DNA from: an uncultured Bacteroides sp.
GTDB lineage: Bacteria > Bacteroidota > Bacteroidia > Bacteroidales > Bacteroidaceae
Reading direction: 5' to 3'
DNA length: 64,000 bases
NCBI RefSeq assembly: GCF_963677715.1
Contig: NZ_OY782493.1
Span: forward strand, 496,001-560,000
A model generated the notes under the pieces. It had not been told where the DNA came from, searched no databases, and saw only the letters and a program-made list of their open reading frames with translations. This document shows, one piece after another, positions 37,312-46,550 of the stretch. How positions within the stretch are numbered: the first letter of the stretch is position 1; every line of letters starts with the position of its first letter. A program made the position numbers and the translations under genes.

Positions 37312-37334
37312 ATCAACAGTTTCCATCTGTTGAT
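37312..37334 (+). promoter_or_regulatory. Hairpin in the 5' leader of the thioredoxin-like gene
   Basis: ATCAACAG (37312-37319) pairs with CTGTTGAT (37327-37334) around a 7-base loop, near the start of the predicted mRNA. It may protect the 5' end or control translation. Confidence 0.4.
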
Positions 37335-37411
37335 GCCTGAAAAGACGATGTTTCGGGGAGAAATTGCTGTTTGAAAACAGGCCCGGATAATATTAACCAA
37401 AACCGAATTAC

Positions 37412-37906
37412 ATGAAATATGTAAAATGGATTTTTGTTGTATTACTTATTAGTTCCTTGACTTCTTTTGTAGCAAAAGACAAATCCACCGGAGGATTGAG
37501 TGTAGGGGATGTAGCCCCTGATTTTAAAATCGAATCTACATCAAAAGGGAACACATTTGAACTGGCCGATATGAAAGGCAAATATGTGTTACTTAGTTTT
37601 TGGGCAAGTTACGATGCGCAATCCCGGATGCAAAACGTTAGTTTGAACAATGCGCTTCGATCAACTCTTCGCCCGGTGAAAATGGTTTCTGTGTCGTTTG
37701 ATGAATATGCGTCGATATTTAAAGAAACCATTCGTAATGATCAAATAGTTTCGCCTACCTGTTTTGTAGAAACCAAAGGTGAGAGTTCCGTTTTATTCAA
37801 AAAGTATTGTTTAAATCGGGGATTCGCAAACTATTTACTAGATGATAATGGCGTTATTATTGCCAAAAATATCTCGGCTACCGAACTGTCTGCTTATTTA
37901 AACTAA
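37412..37906 (+). CDS. Thioredoxin-like/TlpA-type exported protein lacking the CXXC site
   Basis: This 164-residue protein has an N-terminal signal or anchor (about 1-20) and an AhpC/TlpA-type fold: GLSVGDVAPDFKIESTSKG and KGKYVLLSFWASYDAQSRMQ. Where family members have WCxxC, it has ASYDAQS, with no cysteine, so it cannot act as a thiol-disulfide oxidoreductase at that site. A binding or structural role is possible. It lies downstream of serB in the opposite direction. Confidence 0.75.
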   Translation: MKYVKWIFVVLLISSLTSFVAKDKSTGGLSVGDVAPDFKIESTSKGNTFELADMKGKYVLLSFWASYDAQSRMQNVSLNNALRSTLRPVKMVSVSFDEYASIFKETIRNDQIVSPTCFVETKGESSVLFKKYCLNRGFANYLLDDNGVIIAKNISATELSAYLN

Positions 37907-37908
37907 AG

Positions 37909-37968
37909 ATGAAGGCATTATTCCTTTGTTCTATAATTTTAGCATTTACGATCAAAGGTGTATGCTGA
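37909..37968 (+). CDS. Possible 19-residue hydrophobic mini-ORF
   Basis: ATG two bases after the previous stop opens MKALFLCSIILAFTIKGVC, signal-like and hydrophobic, ending at TGA. The position suits coupled translation, but the frame is short enough to be chance. Confidence 0.2.
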   Translation: MKALFLCSIILAFTIKGVC

Positions 37969-38041
37969 TAGCAGGGAAGGAAGTGGAGTTCCTACTTTTC
38001 CAAGCAGGGACAAACAAAAGAGTTAATGGATACAACAAAAG

Positions 38042-38090
38042 GCCTTGCCTGCACTTGTTTTTACAAGAGCAGGCAGGGCTTTTCCTTTTT
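38042..38090. terminator. Strong terminator between convergent genes
   Basis: GCCTTGCCTGC (38042-38052) pairs with GCAGGCAGGGC (38069-38079), extended inward by TTGT/ACAA, and is followed by TTTTCC and T6. Confidence 0.85.
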
Positions 38091-38097
38091 TATCGTT

Positions 38098-39192
38098 TTA
38101 TTTAGGTGCCTTTATATATAAATAGATGGCAATTATTGTGTATAACAGATTCGGCATCCACACAGCGATGATAGGGGGCACGTTTCCATTTATAGCAAAA
38201 GTGGAAGATATCGTTTGAAACAAAATATAGGAGAAACTAAGGCCCAAACCAATACCCAAATAAAGTCCCATCCCTCCTTTTGTTTTTCTTGAAGAGAGCG
38301 ATAATCCGATGGTGGCCAGAATGAACGATGCAAATGACATCGCAATGCGTCTATGATATTCTATTTCAAACTCCTTGATATTGGCAAACCCTCTTTTGCG
38401 CTGTCGGTCAATATATTTGCTAAGTTGTGGACTCGTGAGAATCTCTTCCTGATTTCTCGTAATGAGAAAATCGCTGGGTTCCATCATGATGGTAGAGTCT
38501 ATTTCTGCCCCTTTAGTGATTTTCTCCTTTAATCCGTTGAGTTCACGAATCATATAGTCTTTTATAATCCATCTATTTACTGCTGTAGTATCGTAAGTGA
38601 TGCTGCGAGCCGTAAGATGAGATATAAGTTTTTTATTGACAAATTTATCGAGCGAAAATCTAAATCCGGTTTTATTATAATCTTCATATCTTTCAATATA
38701 GGCGATGACGCCGGAGTCGACCTCCAGTTGTACATTACGAACTGAGGTTGCTTTTCTTTTCTTGTAATACTTATCTTCGAAATTTAGTCGGACAACACTT
38801 CCTTTGGGAATGATGTATGAACTGAGCCCGAATGTGATGATTGCGATAATAGCGGCAGAGATCATATACGGGCGCATTAATCGTTTAAAACTCATCCCTG
38901 TGGAGAACATGGCAATAATTTCCGAATTCTCGGTGAGTTTTGAAGTGAAAAAGATGACAGCAATAAAGACAAAGAGAGGACTGAACAGGTTGGCGAAATA
39001 GGGAATAAAGTTCATATAATAATCAAACAAAATGGCTCTCCAAGGTGCCTCATTCGTCATGAACTTGTCCATCTTCTCATTGAAGTCAAATACCACTGCT
39101 ATAGAAATAATCAAAGCAATGGCAAAGACATAAGTACCCAGAAACTTCTTAATGATATACCAATCCAGCCGTTTTAATAACTTATTGCCCAT
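38098..39192 (-). CDS. LptF/LptG family permease
   Basis: This 364-residue inner-membrane protein has the YjgP/YjgQ layout: N-terminal membrane segments (LDWYIIKKFLGTYVFAIALI), a periplasmic beta-jellyroll in the middle and C-terminal segments (MSFASFILATIGLSLSSRK). LptF and LptG pull lipopolysaccharide out of the inner membrane with LptB. It is transcribed after tgt and lon and may be in one operon with them. Confidence 0.88.
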   Translation of the reverse strand: MGNKLLKRLDWYIIKKFLGTYVFAIALIISIAVVFDFNEKMDKFMTNEAPWRAILFDYYMNFIPYFANLFSPLFVFIAVIFFTSKLTENSEIIAMFSTGMSFKRLMRPYMISAAIIAIITFGLSSYIIPKGSVVRLNFEDKYYKKRKATSVRNVQLEVDSGVIAYIERYEDYNKTGFRFSLDKFVNKKLISHLTARSITYDTTAVNRWIIKDYMIRELNGLKEKITKGAEIDSTIMMEPSDFLITRNQEEILTSPQLSKYIDRQRKRGFANIKEFEIEYHRRIAMSFASFILATIGLSLSSRKTKGGMGLYLGIGLGLSFSYILFQTISSTFAINGNVPPIIAVWMPNLLYTIIAIYLYIKAPK

Positions 39193-39204
39193 ATCCTTTT
39201 TTTA

Positions 39205-40335
39205 TTAGAGTCTAGTTGACACTCTTTTTATCATCATTGATTTCCATGCGCAAAAATCCCCGGCAATGATATGCTGCCGGGCTTCTCCGACCAACCACAG
39301 ATAAAAGGCCAAATTGTGTATGGAGGCTATTTGCATAGCCAATAATTCTTTTGCATGAAAAAGATGACGCAGATAAGCTTTACTGTACAACGTATCTACG
39401 TAGGATGCACCTTCTGCTTCAATAGGAGAGAAGTCGGTTTCCCATTTTTTATTTTTTATGTTCATTATGCCATCTTTGGTGAAAAGCATGCCATTTCGTC
39501 CGTTTCGGGTTGGCATTACACAATCGAACATATCTACGCCCCGTTCTATTCCTTCTAAAATATTCTCAGGAGTACCTACGCCCATTAGATAGCGCGGCTT
39601 ATTCTTGGGAAGTATCCCATTAACCAACTCAATCATTTCATACATCTTATCAACGGGTTCTCCTACGGCCAATCCTCCTATTGCATTACCATCCGCTTCT
39701 TTTGAAGCGATAAACTCTGCCGATTGCCTGCGCAGATCAGGATAAACACATCCTTGCACGATAGGGAATAGTGATTGGTTATACCCGTATTTAGGTTCCG
39801 TTTCGTTGAAACGCTGAATGCACCTGTCCAGCCAGCGATGAGTTAGTTCAAGTGATTTCTTAGCGTATGCATAGTCCGAATCTCCCGGAGGACACTCATC
39901 AAAAGCCATCATAATGTCTGCGCCGATAATACGTTCTATATCCATTACTTTCTCGGGAGTAAAGACATGCTTGCTTCCGTCTATATGCGATCTGAACTCG
40001 GCCCCTTCTTCTCTTATTTTACGAATATCGGCCAAAGAGAAAACCTGAAAGCCACCACTGTCGGTTAGCATTGGGCGGTCGAAGCTATTGAATTTATGCA
40101 ATCCGCCCGCTTTTTCTAGTACTTCTAATCCCGGACGTAGATACAAATGATACGTGTTTCCGAGAATAATTTGTGCTTTGATATCCTCTTTTAACTCTGT
40201 TTGGTGCACTCCCTTAACAGTACCTAATGTACCCACCGGCATAAATATAGGCGTTTTTATTAGTCCATGATCTGTTGTGATCATACCTGCCCGTGCATTA
40301 CTTTTTGAATCGGTATGTTGTAAGTCGAATGTCAT
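39205..40335 (-). CDS. tgt: tRNA-guanine transglycosylase
   Basis: This 376-residue enzyme exchanges G34 for preQ1 in tRNAs with GUN anticodons. It shows TPIFMPVGTLGTVKGV, LTDSGGFQVFSLADIRKI (catalytic Asp region), NAIGGLAVGEP and VMPTRNGRNGMLFT (second catalytic Asp just before). The C-terminal zinc cysteines usual in bacterial Tgt (C-x-C-x-x-C) are absent: the segment reads GASYVDTLYSKAYLRHLFH. The rest is complete. Its stop overlaps lon by four bases. Confidence 0.93.
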   Translation of the reverse strand: MTFDLQHTDSKSNARAGMITTDHGLIKTPIFMPVGTLGTVKGVHQTELKEDIKAQIILGNTYHLYLRPGLEVLEKAGGLHKFNSFDRPMLTDSGGFQVFSLADIRKIREEGAEFRSHIDGSKHVFTPEKVMDIERIIGADIMMAFDECPPGDSDYAYAKKSLELTHRWLDRCIQRFNETEPKYGYNQSLFPIVQGCVYPDLRRQSAEFIASKEADGNAIGGLAVGEPVDKMYEMIELVNGILPKNKPRYLMGVGTPENILEGIERGVDMFDCVMPTRNGRNGMLFTKDGIMNIKNKKWETDFSPIEAEGASYVDTLYSKAYLRHLFHAKELLAMQIASIHNLAFYLWLVGEARQHIIAGDFCAWKSMMIKRVSTRL

Positions 40336-42800
40336 TCCTTTTCGACTTTCTTTATTGAAAAATCAATGGCATCTGCAACCTTTTCATCAGTTAACGCGAT
40401 GGCAAAGACCTCTTTGATGTCCTTAACATAATGGAACGTCAATCCTTTCAAATATATTTCTTGAATTTCGTCTATGTTTTTCTTGTTGTCAACACTCATA
40501 ATAATCTCTTTAATACCTGCTCGCTTTGCAGCCAGTATTTTTTCTTTGATTCCACCAACTGGAAGAACTTTGCCGCGAAGCGTTATCTCTCCTGTCATGG
40601 CCAGATTTGCTTTTACTTTGCGTTGCGTAAGGGCAGAGGCCAGAGAAGTAGCCATTGTGATACCGGCCGATGGTCCGTCTTTAGGAATGGCACCTTCGGG
40701 CACATGTACGTGAATGTTCCAGTTCTCAAAAATATCTTCGTTAATATTGAGCAAAGAAGCGTGCGATTTGATATACTCAAGAGCCAGCATGGCCGATTCT
40801 TTCATCACGTCTCCCAGATTTCCTGTTAGGGTGAGACGTCCTCCTTTTCCTTTACTCAAGCTTGTTTCTACAAAAAGAATTTCTCCGCCTACAGACGTCC
40901 AGGCTAGGCCGGTAACTACACCTGCATATTCGTTTCCCTGATACTTGTCTCTGGAATATTCGGGAGCTCCCAGAAAATCATATAGATCGTCCGGCTTAAT
41001 CTCTGTTTTTGCAAAATAGCCGTCAGTAGCATATTGGCGAGCCGATTTTCTGAAGATCTTATTAATTTTCTTTTCGAGTTCGCGTACACCGCTCTCACGC
41101 GTATACGATTCAATAATTAGTTCTAGAGTATCTTTGGATATTTTTATGTCGGTTTTCTTTATACCATTAGCTTCCATCTCTTTTGGAATCAGATGTTTAC
41201 GAGCTATTTCTATTTTTTCTTCCGTTATGTATCCACTGACTTCAATCAATTCCATACGATCTAACAGCGGTCCCGGAACAGTATTCAGGTTATTGGCTGT
41301 GGCGATAAACATTACTTTGGACAAGTCAAAATCTACGTCCAGAAAGTTATCATGGAAGGTACTGTTTTGCTCGGGATCCAACACTTCGAGTAATGCCGAT
41401 GAAGGGTCTCCCTGACGGTCATTTCCCAATTTGTCAATTTCATCTAAAATGAAAACAGGGTTAGCTGAACTACTTTTGATGAGGCTCTTAATTACACGTC
41501 CCGGCATGGCGCCGATATATGTTTTTCTGTGGCCGCGTATTTCGGCTTCGTCGTGTACGCCTCCCAGAGACATGCGTATGTATTTCCTTTTAAGAGAAGC
41601 TGCAATAGATTTCCCCAATGAAGTTTTGCCTACTCCCGGAGGGCCATACAGGCAAATGATGGGCGATTTCATGTCATTTTTTAGCTTTAGCACAGCCAAA
41701 TGTTCCAATATGCGTTCTTTCACTTTGTCCAGTCCGTAATGGTCTTTATTCAGTGTCTTTTCGGCATTTTTTAAATTGAGGTTGTCCGTGGTATAAATGC
41801 CCCAAGGCAAGCTGAGCATTGTTTGGAGGTAATTAAGTTGCACACTGTAATCGGGCGATTGCGGATGTGTTCTTTCCAGTTTGGCCAGCTCTTTTATAAA
41901 TGTATCATTCACTTCCTTGTTCCATTTCATTTTCCGAGCATTCAGGCGCATTTCCTCTATTTCTTGCTCATTGCCGCTTCCTCCAAGTTCATCTTGGATA
42001 GTCTTAATTTGTTGTTGCAAGAAATATTCTCGTTGTTGCTGGTCTATATCCTCGCGGGCACGGGATTGGATAGAGGCTTTAATCTCGGATAATTGAACTT
42101 CCCGTGTTAATATTTCCAATAATTTTTGAGCTCTTTGCTGTAATGATTGTATTTCAATAAGCTCTATCTTTTGATCTTTTTTAAGCGGAAGGTTAGCGCA
42201 CATGAAATGTATCAATGACATTTGATTGGTAATATTACGAATAGCAAATGCCGATTCCTGATGCAATGTGTCTGATGATTTTATATACCGTATTGTCAAA
42301 TCTTTGCAAGCATCTACTAATGCGGTAAATTCTTTGTCGTCGGATTGCGGAATATCTTCTTTAAGCAAATTTATATCGGCTTTGAGATAGGGACGCGTAT
42401 TGGTAATTCCCATCAATTCAATGCGCATCATTCCTTGGAGAATTACAGTAGTAGTCTGATCGGGCATTTCGAGTATGCGAATAATCTTTGCTACACTCCC
42501 AATAGGATGGAGATCTTCAAAGCCGGGTTCCTCTGTTTGCATTGCCTTTTGACATACTACGGCTATATAGTTATTTTTCTTTTCAGCTTCTCTTATTAAT
42601 TTCAATGACGATTTTCGGCCTACTGATATAGGCATCAGTACACCGGGAAATAAAACCATATTTCGCAGGGGTAAAACGGGAAGATTATTATCCACTTTTA
42701 TATCAAAAAACTGTTCGTCATTTCCGTCAAAATCTCCAATCAACGAGAATGCATTATCACTTTGATCATCAATCTCTGTAAAATATCTATCTATATTCAT
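40332..42800 (-). CDS. lon: ATP-dependent protease Lon
   Basis: This 822-residue protein has an N-terminal substrate domain, a coiled coil, an AAA module (Walker [10 protein letters not shown] at 386-394; DEIDKLG) and a C-terminal protease with catalytic Ser711 ([11 protein letters not shown]) and Lys754 ([11 protein letters not shown]). Lon degrades misfolded and short-lived regulators. It precedes tgt and lptF/G on the same strand with a four-base overlap to tgt. Confidence 0.97.
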   Translation of the reverse strand: MNIDRYFTEIDDQSDNAFSLIGDFDGNDEQFFDIKVDNNLPVLPLRNMVLFPGVLMPISVGRKSSLKLIREAEKKNNYIAVVCQKAMQTEEPGFEDLHPIGSVAKIIRILEMPDQTTTVILQGMMRIELMGITNTRPYLKADINLLKEDIPQSDDKEFTALVDACKDLTIRYIKSSDTLHQESAFAIRNITNQMSLIHFMCANLPLKKDQKIELIEIQSLQQRAQKLLEILTREVQLSEIKASIQSRAREDIDQQQREYFLQQQIKTIQDELGGSGNEQEIEEMRLNARKMKWNKEVNDTFIKELAKLERTHPQSPDYSVQLNYLQTMLSLPWGIYTTDNLNLKNAEKTLNKDHYGLDKVKERILEHLAVLKLKNDMKSPIICLYGPPGVGKTSLGKSIAASLKRKYIRMSLGGVHDEAEIRGHRKTYIGAMPGRVIKSLIKSSSANPVFILDEIDKLGNDRQGDPSSALLEVLDPEQNSTFHDNFLDVDFDLSKVMFIATANNLNTVPGPLLDRMELIEVSGYITEEKIEIARKHLIPKEMEANGIKKTDIKISKDTLELIIESYTRESGVRELEKKINKIFRKSARQYATDGYFAKTEIKPDDLYDFLGAPEYSRDKYQGNEYAGVVTGLAWTSVGGEILFVETSLSKGKGGRLTLTGNLGDVMKESAMLALEYIKSHASLLNINEDIFENWNIHVHVPEGAIPKDGPSAGITMATSLASALTQRKVKANLAMTGEITLRGKVLPVGGIKEKILAAKRAGIKEIIMSVDNKKNIDEIQEIYLKGLTFHYVKDIKEVFAIALTDEKVADAIDFSIKKVEKE

Positions 42801-42846
42801 TCTGTATAATTTAGTTTATGTCATACTGACAGGCATAAAACGCCCG

Positions 42847-42854
42847 CAAAGTTA
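42847..42854 (-). promoter_or_regulatory. Predicted -7 box of lon
   Basis: On the minus strand TAACTTTG fits TAnnTTTG, 47 bases before the lon ATG. No upstream box is clear. Confidence 0.45.
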
Positions 42855-42950
42855 CTCTATTATTTGTTAATTATAAAGTCCCGAAACAATAAAATACAAA
42901 AACAATGCCAAAAAGAAATGTATAATCCTGATAGTCTCCCGATTATTATT

Positions 42951-42958
42951 TATTTTTG
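42951..42958 (+). promoter_or_regulatory. Predicted -7 box of trmN6
   Basis: TATTTTTG fits TAnnTTTG and lies 26 bases before the ATG at 42984. Confidence 0.4.
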
Positions 42959-42983
42959 GCAATTATCCTTATTTATTAATAAA

Positions 42984-43688
42984 ATGTCTAATTTTTATTT
43001 CCAATTTAAGCAGTTTACGGTATGGCATGATAAATGTGGCATGAAAGTCGGTACGGACGGAGTCCTTTTGGGTTCGTGGGTCAGAGTGGCTGCTGCTAGG
43101 CGTATCCTTGATGTGGGAACCGGAACCGGTTTGTTGGCTCTTATGATGGCCCAACGTTCCGATGCCACGATTGTGGCGTTGGATGTTGATAAAAATGCCG
43201 TTTGCCAGGCTCGGGAAAACGTCTCAGGTTCTCCATGGAAAAACCGGATAAGCATACTGGAAAGTGACTTTAGAGAATATATGCCGGATGAAAAATTTGA
43301 TGTTATTGTTTCTAATCCTCCTTATTTTGTTGATTCTTTAATCTCTCCTGACAGACAACGAACCATGGCGAGACATAGCAGTGGGCTCACCTATAATGAG
43401 CTGCTTGTGGGAGTTTCTTCTCTACTTTCTGATGAGGGCGAATTTAACGTTGTTGTTCCTGCCGATACAGCTCCCATGTTTATTGATAAGGCTCGGATGT
43501 ATGGATTATATCCTGCTCGTCAATTATTGGTCAAGACCAAACCGGGAGACATCCCGAAAAGAGCTTTAATTGTTTTTTCTTTCATTGAGAAAGAATGCAA
43601 AACGGATGAACTACTAACAGAGTTGGCCCGGCATAAATATAGTTCGCAATATATAGCTTTAACTCGCGATTATTATTTGAATATGTAA
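42984..43688 (+). CDS. trmN6: tRNA1(Val) adenine-37 N6-methyltransferase
   Basis: This 234-residue SAM-dependent methyltransferase has the start FKQFTVWHDKCGMKVGTDGV, SAM-binding ILDVGTGTGLLALMMAQR, and the N6-adenine motif VSNPPYFVDS. It methylates A37 of tRNA-Val. I use the ATG at 42984, where the conserved region begins, rather than an upstream in-frame ATG at 42864 that precedes the promoter box. Confidence 0.9.
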   Translation: MSNFYFQFKQFTVWHDKCGMKVGTDGVLLGSWVRVAAARRILDVGTGTGLLALMMAQRSDATIVALDVDKNAVCQARENVSGSPWKNRISILESDFREYMPDEKFDVIVSNPPYFVDSLISPDRQRTMARHSSGLTYNELLVGVSSLLSDEGEFNVVVPADTAPMFIDKARMYGLYPARQLLVKTKPGDIPKRALIVFSFIEKECKTDELLTELARHKYSSQYIALTRDYYLNM

Positions 43689-43801
43689 TCAATGCAGTAT
43701 GGGCATTATCGATAACATTCCTTTTTTCTATGAACTTATTGGGAATCAGTGTTGTTTATATAGCATAGTAAGATTTTAAAATATAAATTATAAATTTAAT
43801 T

Positions 43802-44311
43802 ATGGCAACAACAAAATTCAAAGGACAACCGGTAAAAATTAAAGGCGATTTTATAAAGGTAGGCGACTTAGCTCCAGATTTTGAACTGACAAAGACTGAT
43901 TTATCTTCCTCATCATTGAGTGAATTTAAAGGTAAAAATGTAATATTGAATATTTTCCCTAGTCTTGATACGAGCGTTTGTGCTACTTCAGTACGACAAT
44001 TTAACAAATTGGCTTCGTCTTTGCCTGAGACGGTAGTGTTGGCCATTTCAAAAGATTTACCTTTTGCCCATGGACGTTTTTGTACTACAGAGGGTATAAC
44101 GAATGTAGTAGCACTATCTGATTTTCGTCCGTCAAAATTTGCCGATGACTATGGATTGTTAATGACTGATGGTCCTCTTCATGGTCTTTTGGCTCGTGTA
44201 GTAGTAGTGGTAGATAAGAGTGGGAAAATTGTGTATACCGAACTTGTTCCGGAAATTACTCAGGAACCTGATTATGAAAAAGCACTATCAGCAGTGCTTA
44301 ATTGTAAGTGA
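43802..44311 (+). CDS. tpx: Thiol peroxidase Tpx
   Basis: This 169-residue peroxiredoxin has peroxidatic Cys60 (FPSLDTSVCATSVRQFN) and resolving Cys94 (AHGRFCTTEG), and reduces peroxides at the expense of thioredoxin. Length and spacing are full. A terminator follows at 44352-44381. Confidence 0.95.
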   Translation: MATTKFKGQPVKIKGDFIKVGDLAPDFELTKTDLSSSSLSEFKGKNVILNIFPSLDTSVCATSVRQFNKLASSLPETVVLAISKDLPFAHGRFCTTEGITNVVALSDFRPSKFADDYGLLMTDGPLHGLLARVVVVVDKSGKIVYTELVPEITQEPDYEKALSAVLNCK

Positions 44312-44351
44312 TTATTTAATTGTTGATTCTCTAAATTTTTCTAATCTAAAT

Positions 44352-44381
44352 AAAAGGACGGCTAAAATAGTCGTCCTTTTT
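44352..44381. terminator. Terminator between tpx and the DedA gene
   Basis: AAAAGGACG and CGTCCTTTTT pair, extended by GCTA/TAGT around an AAA loop. T-runs on both sides suit the convergent genes. Confidence 0.8.
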
Positions 44382-44402
44382 CTTTTCATATCTCCGGTAA
44401 AG

Positions 44403-45044
44403 TTATTTTTTCTTTTTGAGGCCTTTATAAACTAAAAAGCTTACTATAAATATTCCGATGCCAATAAAAATGTAGCCCAATTCATGGCTATATTTAGTTA
44501 CGCTGGATAAGAGCTGTTCTTCCGTCTTTATGCCCGGTACAGTGGAGAGATAATAGCCGATGGCTGCCAATATACTGTTCCATAGGAGAGCACCCAACGT
44601 GGTGTACAATAAAAAAGTGCTGAGTTTCATGCGGGCTAATCCTGCCGGAATGGATATTAATTGGCGAACAGCCGGGATTAATCGGCCGATGAAAGTAGAC
44701 AAAGCGCCATGATTATCGAAATAGTTTTCGGCATTTTCTACCTTATTCCGGTCAATGAGACACATATGCCCTAAACGACTGTTTGCAAATTTATACACAA
44801 TAGGCCTCCCCAGCCATTTGGCCAGGTAATAGTTAATGATAGCTCCTATGTCAGCACCAATCGTGGCAAATAATACTACCAGATAGATGTTTAATTCGCT
44901 TCCTACGGAGGCTTTGTATGCTGCCGGTGGTATTACGACTTCTGAAGGGAACGGGATAAATGAACTTTCAATGGCCATCAGCAAGGTGATAGTCCAATAG
45001 TTGAGGTGATCTAGGCACCACTGTATAAAAGCGACTGATTCCAT
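44403..45044 (-). CDS. DedA-family membrane protein
   Basis: This 213-residue protein has several membrane segments and the DedA pattern FIPFPSEVVIPPAAY, then GADIGAIINYYLAKWLGRP and FIGRLIPAVRQLISIPAGLARM. The family flips phospholipids or undecaprenyl phosphate. It lies 15 bases after the TPR gene and is probably co-transcribed. Confidence 0.9.
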   Translation of the reverse strand: MESVAFIQWCLDHLNYWTITLLMAIESSFIPFPSEVVIPPAAYKASVGSELNIYLVVLFATIGADIGAIINYYLAKWLGRPIVYKFANSRLGHMCLIDRNKVENAENYFDNHGALSTFIGRLIPAVRQLISIPAGLARMKLSTFLLYTTLGALLWNSILAAIGYYLSTVPGIKTEEQLLSSVTKYSHELGYIFIGIGIFIVSFLVYKGLKKKK

Positions 45045-45059
45045 TGTTGTGCAATAAGG

Positions 45060-46520
45060 CTATTTAATATCTTGATCTTCTTCGTCTTGCTCGTAAAAAT
45101 CGTTCAGGATAGTTTTTATCTCATCGGTAATTTCGCTTTTATCTTCCTCTTTTTCATAGCCCAGTATGCTATAAACAGTCAATATATCAAGAGGCTCTTC
45201 AACCAGGCTATTGTATATATAGAAACCATCTCTATCTTTCAACATCAGACAGGCACAGGCTAAATATTTATTTATATCCTCAAAATCAGGGTCCATATTC
45301 TTAATTTCTTCGAATATATGTTTTGCCCATTCGTATTTTTTTGAGTTGAAACTCTTTAGCCCGATTTCGTATCTCGCTTCAATGTTTCTTTCTAAACTGA
45401 TATCAGATGCTTTAATTAAAGCAAAGTTCCATTGTTCCCATGCTTTTTCTTCATCTCCTTTTTTAAGATATATCTCTCCTATAAATAGATTAAAGTCTGC
45501 TTCTTGAGGGAATAAACTTTTGCCTTTGAGAATGAGCTCATTTGCTTTATCATAATTTTCCATTTTGATTTGACAAAAGATAAGATTTTTATAAAGCTCG
45601 CAATGCATTATATCATCGTTACTTGTTAACGTTGTTAATGCTTTGTCGAATTCTTCATAAGCCTCTTCCCACTTGCACATATTTAAAAAACGTGTGCCGG
45701 AAAAAGAATGGGTAAGCTCATTAGGTATGACCGCACTGATTATTGCTTCATTTAGAAATGATTCGGATTCTTCATAGTTTCCTAAGCATTCATAACAAAT
45801 AGATTTTTTCATTTTGGCATTCTGGTTCTTGGGATCAATAGCCAGAGCAAAATCGGCAGCTTCTAGGGCTTTATCATATTGTTTAATCTCTATATAAATA
45901 TCGGAAAGCATTATCCAACTGCTTACATCGTATGGATCTAGATCAATTAACTTATTGAACCATTCAATAGCTAAATCGTATTGCTCGTTCAGATTATAGC
46001 ATTCGGCAAGCAAAGATATTAGTTCTTCGCTGTTGTCTTCACTAATCATAGGTTCCAGTAATGAAAGGGCTTCTTTTATATAATTAGATTCTAAATATAA
46101 ATTTGCAAATTCAAAAATAGTATCTATTTCTTCTTTGTCTTCCAGCTCATTGAATATAGCATTGGCCTCCTCTATATTCTTTTCATTGAGGCATAATTCG
46201 GCCTTCAGTATTTTTACATCTCTGGAAAAGACGTCGGCGATTTCGTTGAATGTCGAGCTTGCTTCAGGAAGCATGTTTTTATCTATGTAAAAATAGACTT
46301 TTTCTATGAGTATGTCAGTATTTCCGGGATGAAGCATGAGTCCATACTCCAAAACCGATAAAGCATTGTCATCCTGCCCATCGTTTCTGTATGCACTAGC
46401 TATCTCAATCAATGCATCTGCTTCTAAATAGACATTCTTGTTTTTTTTCTTCATCTCTTCATAGCGATCGATGAGCCTTTGGGTTCTGCTATCCAACATT
46501 GAATAATAATTTCTTGCCAT
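45060..46520 (-). CDS. Tetratricopeptide repeat protein
   Basis: This 486-residue acidic protein is almost all TPR units (for example DLAIEWFNKLIDLDPYDVSS and QYDKALEAADFALAIDPKNQ). It has no signal peptide, so it is cytoplasmic, probably a scaffold. Partner unknown. It lies between glnS and the DedA gene on the same strand. Confidence 0.85.
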   Translation of the reverse strand: MARNYYSMLDSRTQRLIDRYEEMKKKNKNVYLEADALIEIASAYRNDGQDDNALSVLEYGLMLHPGNTDILIEKVYFYIDKNMLPEASSTFNEIADVFSRDVKILKAELCLNEKNIEEANAIFNELEDKEEIDTIFEFANLYLESNYIKEALSLLEPMISEDNSEELISLLAECYNLNEQYDLAIEWFNKLIDLDPYDVSSWIMLSDIYIEIKQYDKALEAADFALAIDPKNQNAKMKKSICYECLGNYEESESFLNEAIISAVIPNELTHSFSGTRFLNMCKWEEAYEEFDKALTTLTSNDDIMHCELYKNLIFCQIKMENYDKANELILKGKSLFPQEADFNLFIGEIYLKKGDEEKAWEQWNFALIKASDISLERNIEARYEIGLKSFNSKKYEWAKHIFEEIKNMDPDFEDINKYLACACLMLKDRDGFYIYNSLVEEPLDILTVYSILGYEKEEDKSEITDEIKTILNDFYEQDEEDQDIK

Positions 46521-46550
46521 TATTTAATCTGTCCTTTCTGCGAACTATTA

